The notes under the pieces: generated by a model
The model's input: the letters and a program-made list of their open reading frames with translations, nothing else
What the model was told of the DNA's origin: nothing
The model's database searches: none
Translations under genes and position numbers: made by a program
Source: Saccharomycopsis fibuligera x Saccharomycopsis cf. fibuligera
Taxonomy: Eukaryota > Ascomycota > Saccharomycetes > Ascoideales > Saccharomycopsidaceae
NCBI GenBank assembly: GCA_001936135.1
Contig: CP012817.1
Span: 3,224,001-3,288,000, forward strand
Length of the DNA stretch: 64,000 bases
Direction of reading: 5' to 3'
Shown: piece after piece, positions 21,237 to 30,900 of the stretch
How positions within the stretch are numbered: the first letter of the stretch is position 1
Layout of the letters: each line of letters begins with the position of its first letter

Positions 21237-22167
21237 AAAAAAAAAAGGCTGCTAATTTTTGTCTATCTATTCTTCTTTTTACTTCCTTCTTATTTGGCTG
21301 TCGTTTCTTTTCTTACAGACAAGCCGTTTATCAACTTTTTTAATTGCTTTTATGCTAAAAACTTGACTTGTCTTCCTTGTTTTATACTGTTTACAATGAA
21401 TTTTTCCGTATTTATAGTAACATTTTCAATTTATAGATTCCAATATTTTGTTTGAAAGGTCGCTCTCAAAACCCATCGGCTAATGAAATTGTTGTAGCTA
21501 CACATATGTTATGTTAATCAACAGTAACACTACTGTGAAAGAGACTGAACCTCATTTGAGTAAAAAAATATATACAGAAAAAACTTTAACATTAAAGCAG
21601 AGGAGGTAGCTATTAACCTAATCCACTGTCAACTCATCACATAGCTTTTGGTCTCTGTTTATTAATAGACTAATTCACCAAAAAAAAAAAAAAAAAATAA
21701 AAAAAAAAAAAAAAAAATAATCACTGGATCAAAGGAGTATAGGTCGTGAATCAATATATATTTACACGCTTACTAAGTTTAACGACTTTCAATCCAGCGA
21801 TTCCTTAGGTGGTAGACCTCAGAGCGAAGGTTATCAGGCACAATATATTAAAGTTTCCCATTGAATAATAATAAAAAGGAAAGCTACTTTGGGTATCCCG
21901 TAGATTTGTTTTCTGGACCGTTGTTGGTTCGCTCCACAAAACCAGTCGGAGCACAGTATCGCTGCAGGATCATGCAGAGATTATATGCATCTTTGTGTAT
22001 GGAGAAGACGCTACCCGCCCGGCATCGAAAAATAAAATTTTTTTTTATTTTATCTTTTCCCGCGTTAAAGTAAAGGTGATGATGATTGAAGGTTTTAAAG
22101 AGGTTGAAATTTTCATTTCTCAAATAGCTTTTGGCGACCCGCTAGATAATATAGCCATATTCCAAAA
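21156..22167. other. Intergenic between tannase and KRE33
   Basis: 1.0 kb, AT-rich, with a T run (about 21209-21231), an A-rich run with single T interruptions (about 21680-21718) and the second copy of the ~140-bp repeat. The last 140 bases form the KRE33 upstream region, with AAATTTTT-type elements (about 22033-22045 and 22105-22115) of the sort common before yeast ribosome-biogenesis genes. No gene seen. Confidence 0.55.
21889..22027 (+). repeat. ~140-bp direct repeat, copy 2
   Basis: Partner of 16610-16749, same orientation. Contains GGTTCGCTCC, which resembles an RNA polymerase III B box, and is followed within about 15 bases by a run of nine T. Its 3' end lies 140 bases before the KRE33 start codon. 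Confidence 0.85.
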
Positions 22168-25100
22168 ATGGGTAACAAGAAAGCGATTGATTTTAGAATC
22201 CCTACTTTGATCCGCAATGGTGTTCAAGAGAAACAGAGAAGTTTCTTCGTCATTGTGGGCGATAAGGCTCGTAACCAACTTCCAAACTTGCATTACTTGA
22301 TGATGTCTGCTGATTTGAAAATGAACAAGTCGGTGTTGTGGGCATACAAGAAGAACTTGTTAGGTTTTACTTCACATAGAAAGAAACGTGAAAAGAAGAT
22401 AAAACAAGAAGTAAAGAGAGGGATTAGAGAAGCTAATGACAAAGATCCATTTGAAGCCTTCGTTACCAATCAACATATTAGATATGTCTACTACAAGGAG
22501 ACTGAGAAGATTTTGGGTAATACTTACGGGATGTGTATTTTACAAGACTTTGAAGCCTTAACTCCAAATTTATTAGCTAGAACTATTGAAACTGTTGAAG
22601 GTGGTGGTATTGTTGTTATCCTATTGAAAACAATGAACTCATTGAAACAGTTGTATACCATGAGCATGGATATTCACTCTCGTTATAGAACTGAAGCACA
22701 TAATGATGTCGTTGCTAGATTTAATGAAAGATTTTTGCTTTCTTTGTCATCTAATCAAAATTGTTTGGTTGTTGATGATGAGCTAAACGTTTTACCAATA
22801 TCAGGTGGTAAAAACGTGAAAGCATTGCCTCCGAAAACTGATGATGATGAGTTGACCAAAGAGCAACAAGAACTAGCTGATTTGAAGAAAAGCCTTGAAG
22901 ATGTTCAGCCTGCTGGATCTTTAGTGGCTTTATCCAAAACTGTCAATCAAGCTCAAGCAGTCTTGACATTCATTGATTCTATTTCTGAAAAGTCATTGAG
23001 AAACACGGTGACGTTGACTGCCGGGAGAGGTCGTGGTAAGTCTGCTGCCTTAGGTATTGCAATTGCAGCAGCTGTATCTCATGGTTACTCCAATATCTTT
23101 GTCACTTCTCCAAGTCCAGAAAACTTGAAAACGCTATTTGAATTTGTTTTTAAAGGTTTTGATGCTTTGAACTATACTGAGCACATTGACTACGACATTA
23201 TCCAATCTACTAACCCTGCTTTCAATAAGGCCATTGTCAGAGTTGATATTAAGAGAGCTCACCGACAAACTATCCAATATATATTGCCAACTGATTCATA
23301 TGTTTTGGGTCAAGCAGAATTGTTGATTATTGATGAAGCTGCTGCGATCCCGTTACCATATGTCAAGAAATTGTTAGGTCCATACTTGATCTTCATGGCT
23401 TCCACAATCAATGGTTACGAAGGTACCGGTAGATCTTTATCCTTGAAACTTATTCAACAATTGAGAGAACAAGCCAGTGGCACAAGCACAATTGGCAAAA
23501 GTGACACCACCGTGGTTTCGAGAGATAAAAAAGCCCTTGATGGAGACGTACAGGGAAGAACATTGAAAGAGGTTGTGCTTTCCGAACCAATCAGATATGC
23601 TCCAGGTGACCGTATTGAAAAATGGATGAACAAGCTCTTGTGTCTTGATGTGACTGTTTCCAAAAATGCTTCTTTTGCCACTAGAGGTACCCCACATCCA
23701 TCTCAATGTGATCTTTACTGTGTGAATAGAGATACTCTTTTCTCTTACCATCCTGTCTCCGAAGCATTTTTGCAAAAAATGATGGGATTATATGTTGCCA
23801 GTCATTACAAGAACTCTCCTAATGATTTACAATTGATGAGTGATGCCCCAGCACATCAACTTTTTGTCTTGTTACCACCAGTTGATCCGAAGGATAACAG
23901 AATACCTGACCCATTATGTGTGGTGCAGATTGCGCTTGAAGGTGAAATATCTAGAGAAAGTGTCCGTAACAGTTTGGGCCGTGGCCAAAGAGCCGGAGGT
24001 GACTTGATTCCGTGGATTGTTTCTCAACAGTTCCAAGACGAAGAATTTGCAGGATTGTCCGGTGCCAGAGTTGTGAGAATTGCTACTAATCCGGACTATT
24101 CCGGTATGGGATATGGTTCCAGAGCGCTTGAATTATTGAAAGACTATTTTGAAGGTAAATTTACTGATATTTCGGAAGACAACAAGCCGAAAGATTATTC
24201 TATTCAAAGAATCAGTGATAGTGAATTGAAAAACATCAATTTGAGAACTGAAACCATCAAATTAAGAGAATCTAAAACTTTGCCGCCATTATTACTTAAA
24301 TTGCATCAACAGCTGCCGTACTTTTTGCATTACTTGGGCGTTTCTTTTGGATTGACTCAACAATTGCAGAAATTTTGGAAAAGAGCTGGATATGTACCAG
24401 TATATTTACGCCAAACTGCAAATGATTTGACTGGTGAACATACTTGCGTTATGATCAAGGTGCTAAAGGACAGAAATGACAAATGGTTGAAAGAATTTGC
24501 TAACGATTTCCATCAAAGATTCCTTTCTTTGTTGGCTTACAATTTTCAAAAATTCACCGCTGTCCAATCTTTGAACATCATTGAAAATGTCAAGAGCGTT
24601 GTTGATGATGAAGTTGAAACATTGGATAATAAGCCGGTCACCAAGAAGGAATTAGATTTTTATTTTACTCCGTTTGACCTCAAGAGATTGGAATCGTATG
24701 CTAATAACTTGTTGGACTATCATGTTATTCTAGACTTGCTTCCAAAAATTTCCGTTTTGTACTTTAAGGGTAAATTGGATGACTTCCTCAACTTGTCCAG
24801 TGTGCAATCTGCGATCTTGCTCTCAGTCGGTTTGCAGCATAAAGATATCGAAGCCGTATCCAAGGAATTGAACTTGCCAGTAAATCAATCGATGGCCATG
24901 TTTGCCAAGATTGTTAGAAAAGTGTCCACTTCGTTTAGAGACGTTGTGAAGAAATCCATTGAAGAGACCATGCCGGAAGTTGAGGATGAAAGAGTCAACG
25001 AAATGAATGGGAAGGAGGTCGAAGCTAAGGAAGAGTTGGGCGATATCAACAGTGACTTGAATAAAGAATTAGAAGATGAAGGTAACAAGGTGTTGAGCCA

Positions 25101-25332
25101 AATGAATGACAAGCAAAGAGAATTGATTGGCGCGTTGGATTTGAAGCAGTACGAAATTGCTGATAATGTTGAGTGGGACGACAAGTCTGCCAAAAAGGCT
25201 ACCAAGAAGGAAAATAGCGGCGTGGTTAGTCTCAAACAAAAGAACGGTAAGAGAAAAACCGAGAGTGCTGAAGAGATTCTCAACGAAGAGATGAAGCATG
25301 TCAAGAAGGGAAAAAAATCTAAGAGAAAGTAG
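22168..25332 (+). CDS. KRE33: RNA cytidine acetyltransferase Kre33/NAT10
   Basis: 1054 residues from ATG 22168 (MGNKKAIDFRIPTLIRNG, the conserved start of the family). The order of domains is: N-terminal TmcA-like domain, helicase-like ATPase with P-loop TAGRGRGKSAALG (about 282-294) and LLIIDEAAAIPLP (Walker B/DEAA), GNAT acetyltransferase with acetyl-CoA loop NPDYSGMGYGSRAL (about 637-650), the VPVYLRQTANDLTGEHTCVM segment, a tRNA-binding region and a Lys-rich C-terminus with nucleolar-type basic clusters. The enzyme makes N4-acetylcytidine in 18S rRNA and, with an adaptor, in tRNA, and is needed for small-subunit assembly in the nucleolus. Length and motifs are normal. One CTG codon at 24313-24315 (residue 716) falls in a variable position. 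Confidence 0.97.
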   Translation: MGNKKAIDFRIPTLIRNGVQEKQRSFFVIVGDKARNQLPNLHYLMMSADLKMNKSVLWAYKKNLLGFTSHRKKREKKIKQEVKRGIREANDKDPFEAFVTNQHIRYVYYKETEKILGNTYGMCILQDFEALTPNLLARTIETVEGGGIVVILLKTMNSLKQLYTMSMDIHSRYRTEAHNDVVARFNERFLLSLSSNQNCLVVDDELNVLPISGGKNVKALPPKTDDDELTKEQQELADLKKSLEDVQPAGSLVALSKTVNQAQAVLTFIDSISEKSLRNTVTLTAGRGRGKSAALGIAIAAAVSHGYSNIFVTSPSPENLKTLFEFVFKGFDALNYTEHIDYDIIQSTNPAFNKAIVRVDIKRAHRQTIQYILPTDSYVLGQAELLIIDEAAAIPLPYVKKLLGPYLIFMASTINGYEGTGRSLSLKLIQQLREQASGTSTIGKSDTTVVSRDKKALDGDVQGRTLKEVVLSEPIRYAPGDRIEKWMNKLLCLDVTVSKNASFATRGTPHPSQCDLYCVNRDTLFSYHPVSEAFLQKMMGLYVASHYKNSPNDLQLMSDAPAHQLFVLLPPVDPKDNRIPDPLCVVQIALEGEISRESVRNSLGRGQRAGGDLIPWIVSQQFQDEEFAGLSGARVVRIATNPDYSGMGYGSRALELLKDYFEGKFTDISEDNKPKDYSIQRISDSELKNINLRTETIKLRESKTLPPLLLKLHQQLPYFLHYLGVSFGLTQQLQKFWKRAGYVPVYLRQTANDLTGEHTCVMIKVLKDRNDKWLKEFANDFHQRFLSLLAYNFQKFTAVQSLNIIENVKSVVDDEVETLDNKPVTKKELDFYFTPFDLKRLESYANNLLDYHVILDLLPKISVLYFKGKLDDFLNLSSVQSAILLSVGLQHKDIEAVSKELNLPVNQSMAMFAKIVRKVSTSFRDVVKKSIEETMPEVEDERVNEMNGKEVEAKEELGDINSDLNKELEDEGNKVLSQMNDKQRELIGALDLKQYEIADNVEWDDKSAKKATKKENSGVVSLKQKNGKRKTESAEEILNEEMKHVKKGKKSKRK

Positions 25333-25558
25333 ATCTAGAGAGCATCGATCTTTTTTTTTTATATTTTAATATTTTTTTTATGCGATGACTACATCTGTTT
25401 TAATTTTTGTTCATCATTTTATATGTTGCATTTTGTACTGTAAATTTACATTTTAACTTTAATTTCAAAAGAGCAGGAAAAAAGGTTGTAGTGAATTGTG
25501 CTATGTATTGTTTACTGTGAAAGACGATAAAAACAAAAACAAAAAAAGAAAAAAAGGT

Positions 25559-26311
25559 TCAATTTAAAATCTCCGTAATGTATTTTCTAGCACTGTGAAC
25601 TTTTGAGACCAAACAAGTGTTGCTTTCTTCGAGTTTTTCATTGGCAAGTTGCTTGTTCTCTTCCAAGGAAATTAAGAACTGAATGTGCTGCTGGGCAACC
25701 TGAGGAAAGTTTTCCTTTTCGAGTCTCCAAAGATGTTCTCTGGTGTTGCTGAATGACCGCGGCATCAAGTATGCGTACAAAGTGGTACCAAAAACCAAGG
25801 GGGTGAAGAATCTCACAGGCAAGGCTCTTCTACTGACAAGCACTGATCCTGACAAGGCACCAGTTAGGATGTATATCAAGTTGGGCAAGACTGGCTCGAC
25901 AACAACGGCGTGGTATTTGCCCGCAATGGCCAGTAGTTCATTCTTGAGCGAGGACTTGGCCGTTTGGTATTCGTAGAAGTAGTAATCGAGATGATCTATC
26001 GTCCATTTTCTCAAATGGTTCAAGCTTTGCTCAACACTTGCAGAGGACCGGATAGTCATGCCATCCACGAAACCGACCTCGCTGTTCTGGCTTGCGCTTG
26101 CGGTCTCCCTCTGGAGCAATTGCTGGGAGATCGCGTTGTTGGTGCCCGGAACCGCCAAGTCGTCTTCCAAGTCCTGGTAGAACTTTCTCTTGCCCTCTGA
26201 CTGTATAGTGCTGCTTGAGTTGGTGAGGAGGACAGACCCTAGAGCGCCCGCGGAGCCAAAAGCGAGGCCCACAATGCCCTGCTTGGCAACGATGCGAGAG
26301 GCGGAAAACAT
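25559..26311 (-). CDS. MICOS subunit Mic26/Mic27 (apolipoprotein O family)
   Basis: 250 residues from the ATG complementary to 26309-26311. The N-terminus (MFSASRIVAKQGIVGLAFGSAG) is a short basic/hydrophobic segment. The apolipoprotein-O-like region (about 95-215) has an amphipathic helix (LRKWTIDHLDYYFYEYQTAKSS), then two hydrophobic segments VLPNLIYILTGALSGSVLV and FFTPLVFGTTLYAYLMP. The family binds cardiolipin and shapes cristae junctions in the mitochondrial inner membrane as part of MICOS. Mic27 (Aim37) and Mic26 are paralogues; the call to one of them is not certain. Convergent with KRE33, 226 bases apart. Third-codon positions are more GC-rich than in KRE33, in keeping with its position beside the second GC island. 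Confidence 0.8.
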   Translation of the reverse strand: MFSASRIVAKQGIVGLAFGSAGALGSVLLTNSSSTIQSEGKRKFYQDLEDDLAVPGTNNAISQQLLQRETASASQNSEVGFVDGMTIRSSASVEQSLNHLRKWTIDHLDYYFYEYQTAKSSLKNELLAIAGKYHAVVVEPVLPNLIYILTGALSGSVLVSRRALPVRFFTPLVFGTTLYAYLMPRSFSNTREHLWRLEKENFPQVAQQHIQFLISLEENKQLANEKLEESNTCLVSKVHSARKYITEILN

Positions 26312-27993
26312 GCTGGAACGTGTCTAGGTGTTGTGTTGCCGCTGCTTGCTTGCTGCTGTCAGTGTGCTACACAATCCGGCTTCCTCCTTCCCACTCCAGT
26401 TTAATTTCAATTTTCATTGGCGAAGCGCAAATATTGAAAAAATAAAAATAAAAAAGAGAGACCGTTTCGACTACCGGCCGCCGGTTACGGTGCGCTGGTG
26501 CACTGTGCACCAGCGCACCGGTAGATTGGCGCACCGCTACGCACCGCTGCGCTGGTGCACCGCTGCGCTGGCGCACTGGCGGACGGGCAAAAAGGAGCAA
26601 AAGAGAAAGGTTTACGCGGGGCGATCTCAGACAGTGCTGCCGATAAGCATATACCAGCATGCCAGGGTATGGTGGCGCGCCGGCAAAGTCAACATGTCCT
26701 TATCTTCGAGCAGGCGAGCAGAGCGTTTTCCGTTGTCGCCGTTTCCGCCGTTTCCGCCGTTTCCGCCGCCGCCGCCAAGCAAGCAAGCGCCATAGCCAGC
26801 GGGCCGCGATTGCCTATCGTCTACATTGTGGCCGCCATGCTATCTACCGCCCACAGCCTTCTTTCTCATCTCTGAGGGTTGTGCGGCTACCGGCCCAAAG
26901 CGCGGAGTTCCCGGAACGACGACCGTGCGACCCAGACGGCGGCGGTTGCGAGCGGTTGGCGAGCGGCACGGGCTGCTTCTCCCAGGTGAGGCTGGCCGTT
27001 TGCGCGCAGCCGAGCCCGCTGCAGAAACGCAACCCGGCGGCAGGTGCACGTGAAACAACCCCATTATCACCGTGGGCTTTGCCGGAGCGCACCCCCTCCG
27101 CAATGGCGCGCCGCCCGTCCGGGTATCCCGCCGGCGCAAACGCCACGCCACCGGTGCTGCTGCCGGGTCCGTAGCCCCATCGATCGGTGCGGTGCGGTGC
27201 GTCCATCTATCAGTTAAACATTCAAGCAGTCAATCATCCAAGCAGTCAGTCAGCTATAGGTTATCTATCGATAGCACAAGGCGCAAGCGCCCCATCAGCG
27301 TTTTAGCAGGCTTTCGCTTCCTCGGCGGGTCTCGTCCCCCAACCGCTTCTTGTTGCGCTGTTCATACAATCGCGTGCCCACACAGCCGGGCGTCTACTCA
27401 TACAGTTGTGCCATTCTGCTGGCGCCGACCGCGTTGGCGCTACGCTCTACTTCGCACACTCGCACACACGCTTGCTTCTGCTCCAGGTGCTTGTGTTTTT
27501 TCCCGCTGCGTGTGCTGCCGACGGCGACTATTTTTTTTTTTACTTGACTTTTTCTTTTTCTTTTTCCTTTTCCTTTCCCTCCCAGGACTTTCTTGTTTTT
27601 GTCTGGTCCTCTCTTTTTTCTCGGTTTAGCAGTGCAATCAATCTCAGCCAGTCAGTCAGCCAGTCAGCCAGTCAGTCAGTACTAGCCCAGCATCTGCCAT
27701 CCGATCCGGTCCCATACGGTCCCATACCATCAGAACAGCGCTCTCGCACCTACCTGTCCTGGCTGCTCATCTCGGGAAACCGGTACTTATCGAGCTTGTG
27801 TGTGGCGTTCGTGCTAAACGCCCAACCTTTTTTCCAAGCGTTCCCTGCTTCCCGCCCGTGCGCGTGTGCGTGTGTGCGTGTGTGGTGATTTGATAAAAGC
27901 CACTGACTGCTCTACTCTTTTCTGCGCTGGCCAGTTAGTTGGTAAGCGCCCAGACTCGCCATCCCGAGCATCCCAGTGTCCCAACCGTTGTTC
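26312..27993. other. Second GC-rich intergenic island
   Basis: 1.7 kb between divergent MIC26/27 and arrestin genes, GC-rich through most of its length. Frames on both strands stay open in it (for example 26659-27174 and 27072-27629) but overlap each other and carry no domain. It holds a perfect palindrome at 26488-26520, repeated GCGCTGG/GCACCG motifs to about 26580, TTTCCGCCG triplets (about 26742-26770), CAGTCAGT-type repeats (about 27225-27252 and 27645-27682), a pyrimidine-rich run (27530-27625) and a GTGTGCGTGTG run (about 27862-27884). These may form the promoter and a long 5' leader of the arrestin gene. Confidence 0.7.
26488..26520. repeat. Perfect GC-rich palindrome, 16-bp arms
   Basis: Arm CGGTGCGCTGGTGCAC is followed by a single T and then its exact reverse complement. 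Immediately 5', ACCGG-CCG-CCGGT (about 26473-26485) is a second inverted repeat. Fragments of the arm (CGCACCGCT, GCGCTGGTGCACCG) recur in tandem to about 26580. Confidence 0.95.
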
Positions 27994-30900
27994 ATGTCGG
28001 CCCCAGTGAACCCAACTGACATTCTCTTCTCCGTAACAAGCCACGATGAGAATCTCGCGCCCCCGGGCCACGCTCCCCAGAACATCTACGTCAACCAGGA
28101 CGAGGTGATCTACAATGAGTCTCTCGCCCGAAAGAAAACCGCTCCTGGAAACTCCGAGGATGCGTTTGTCCCGTCAAAGGACAAGGACATACTATTGCCT
28201 TACTTCCACGACAGCCCGGTCATCGAAACCGCAAACTTCAAAGCGTACCTAATCCTCGCGGAGGAAAACTTGTTTTTGCAGAACGAAGCGGCCAGTAGCA
28301 GAGACAGCAGGCGGTCAAGGGCCCAGCGGAGAAACCTACTTGGCTTAGCCGCCGGGCTGACCAATGAGGCTGACTCGGAGAACCCCCCAGTCGAGGATAC
28401 GAATCCAAGTCACAGTTTTTTCGAGACCAGAGACGGCAGCGAGCCTAATAGCGCTGGCGCCAACAGCCCAGAAGGCAGCAACGAAGACGGCAGTAGCTCC
28501 GATGCCGACGGAAGCGATTTGCCGCCGGTGGTGCTACGGGGAATCTTGCTCTTCAGGGTCTTGAAACCCAACACAAAGATCAAGAACATAAACTTGAATT
28601 TCAAAGGCGACTCGAGAACGAACTGGCCTGAGGGCATCCCCCCTAAGAAGACTGAGTTCTTGGAAATTGAAAAAATCCTCAAGCGCGACTGGAACTTCTT
28701 CAACTCCCATGACCATACCCTTCCCAATTACAATAAGGGCGGCGCCAGTCACATCAACACGTTGCCTGACAGCGCTTTCAAAAAGGACCCCGACGGTTTG
28801 GATTCCGACAATTTGGACTTGAATGACGCCGGCGGCGGAACTCTTGCCAGCAATTTGTTCTCCTCCTTAAGCGCCGTCACCTCGAACTCGTCCCAAAAGT
28901 CGTCTAAAAAATCAAAGCTTTTTGGATTGTCGAGGCCGAAAAGTATGATGAGCCAGCTCTCAAACAAAGCAAGCGTTTTTGGCAAAAGCAGCACATCACT
29001 GGCATCCAACGTGCTCACTGGCGTGGCGTCAAGTGGTAAGAGAAGTACGGAAATCAACGCTTCTGATGCTGGTTATCTAGAAGTTGAAGAGAACTATTTC
29101 GATTCTCAGGGAAACTACATTTTCCAACCAGGCGACTACATTTACAATTTTGAAGAGTCGATTCCGCAATCAACCCCAGAATCGGTCAGCTTGACGTTTG
29201 GGTTCGTTAACTACTGGCTCAATTTGGAAGTCGCTCGTTCGGGAAAGTTCAAGTCTATTCTCCGCGCAAAGAAAAAGATCAATTTGATACGTACAAATTC
29301 GTCACAGTCTATTGAGGAAAATTTTGATCCGATAATGATTAACAAGACATGGGAAGATAGATTGAGCTACTCCATTTTGATTGCTTCAAATTCCGTCATT
29401 TTGAATAGCTTTATCCCTATCAACATCAGATTGGTGCCGACAGATAAAAACGTAAAGTTGTACAAGATCAAAATCTTTTTGGTTGAAATTTTGGAATACT
29501 GGTGCAAAGAGAGAAAAGTCCATCGTTTGGAGCCTCAGAGGAAATTTTTATTGTTGGAACACAAACCCAAAGTTGGCACTAATTTGTTGAAAGATTTTGA
29601 AGACATTAATTTTGACAATGATGTTATCACAGACAAGAACACCATTGACAAGGCTGCTTCTCAAGACCTCTCGCCGTCTGTCAAAATGGATGAAAAATCA
29701 CCCACTCCTCTGAATGATCGTTTGATTTCACACTTGCTTCAAAGAAACACAACCGATAATGGAATTGGTCAAGTAAGACCCACTGACAAAAAGAAGCACC
29801 ACAAAAAGCATAAAAAATCAGGACCTGCGCAAGAAGATGATGAGGAAGAGTACATTAGCTCTAAAGATTTCAGCTATCAATTGTATGTTCCCGAAACTTT
29901 CTCCAAATTCAGTCTGAAGTTGCATCCCGACACAAAACATAAAAATATTCAATGTCACCACTGGATCAAAATATCATTGAGATTGTCAAAAAAAGTTGAC
30001 GATTTTGAGCTCTCCAAGGAAGCTAATCTTTCTGAATCGGGCCGAGAACTTTCAAGAGCACTTGAAACCGGTGCTGCTAGTGATACGTCCGAGTCCGCAT
30101 TGGGCCCAGTGACATCTAACCCAACTAATGGAAACACCGCTCATAATGGTAATGGTAATGGCAATGGCAATGGTGCTACCAACGGCAACGCTAATAATGC
30201 GTTTTCCACTCGCCGTTCCAGCATTGCACATTCCATTTCCAAGAGAAAAAGTATTGGTGGAAACGAAGGAAACAAGAAGGACGTCAAAAGGAAGCATTAT
30301 GAAATTTCAATTGATTCTCCTATAAGTGTTTTACACCCCTTATGCACTCAAGCTAACACTTTGTTACCTGCTTACGATGGTTCTGGCTTGTATGATCCGT
30401 ATACGTATGCTAGAAAGAAGTCAACGGGCGAAATTGAAATTTTGACCAACAATAATCCGTTGTTCCCACCAGAAATTCTCGGTAATAATAATTTACAAGC
30501 AGAAAATGCTCTTGCTTCAAAGCACATAAGTAATCTTGCTAATGACGAAGTTCAGATTGTCAACCCGTTGGATGCATACAAGCTTACTTCTCAACCTGCT
30601 GTTGAAAACAATGCGGATAAAAGTAATCTCAAAAGTGCAGTGCCGACCGGTGATAATTATAATACTTTGGATAACGAATTTCAGTCAGAAGTCACTCTTG
30701 ATATGATTTCATCTAATTTGTATCAACCAACTGCAATTGATTTGGACCTTGCTTCACCTCAAGCAGTACCAATGAAGCCACATAATTCACAGCAATTATC
30801 ACCTCCACCAGTTGCTTTATCGCCGGTCAGTCTGGCAAGAAACAATGAAAACATTGATAATTTATTGAGCCCTAAAACAACAGCTAATGGTGATGCGCTT

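Noticed and set aside
26659-27888. Long plus- and minus-strand frames in GC island 2
   Set aside because: Same GC effect as island 1; frames overlap each other and start or end in simple repeats.
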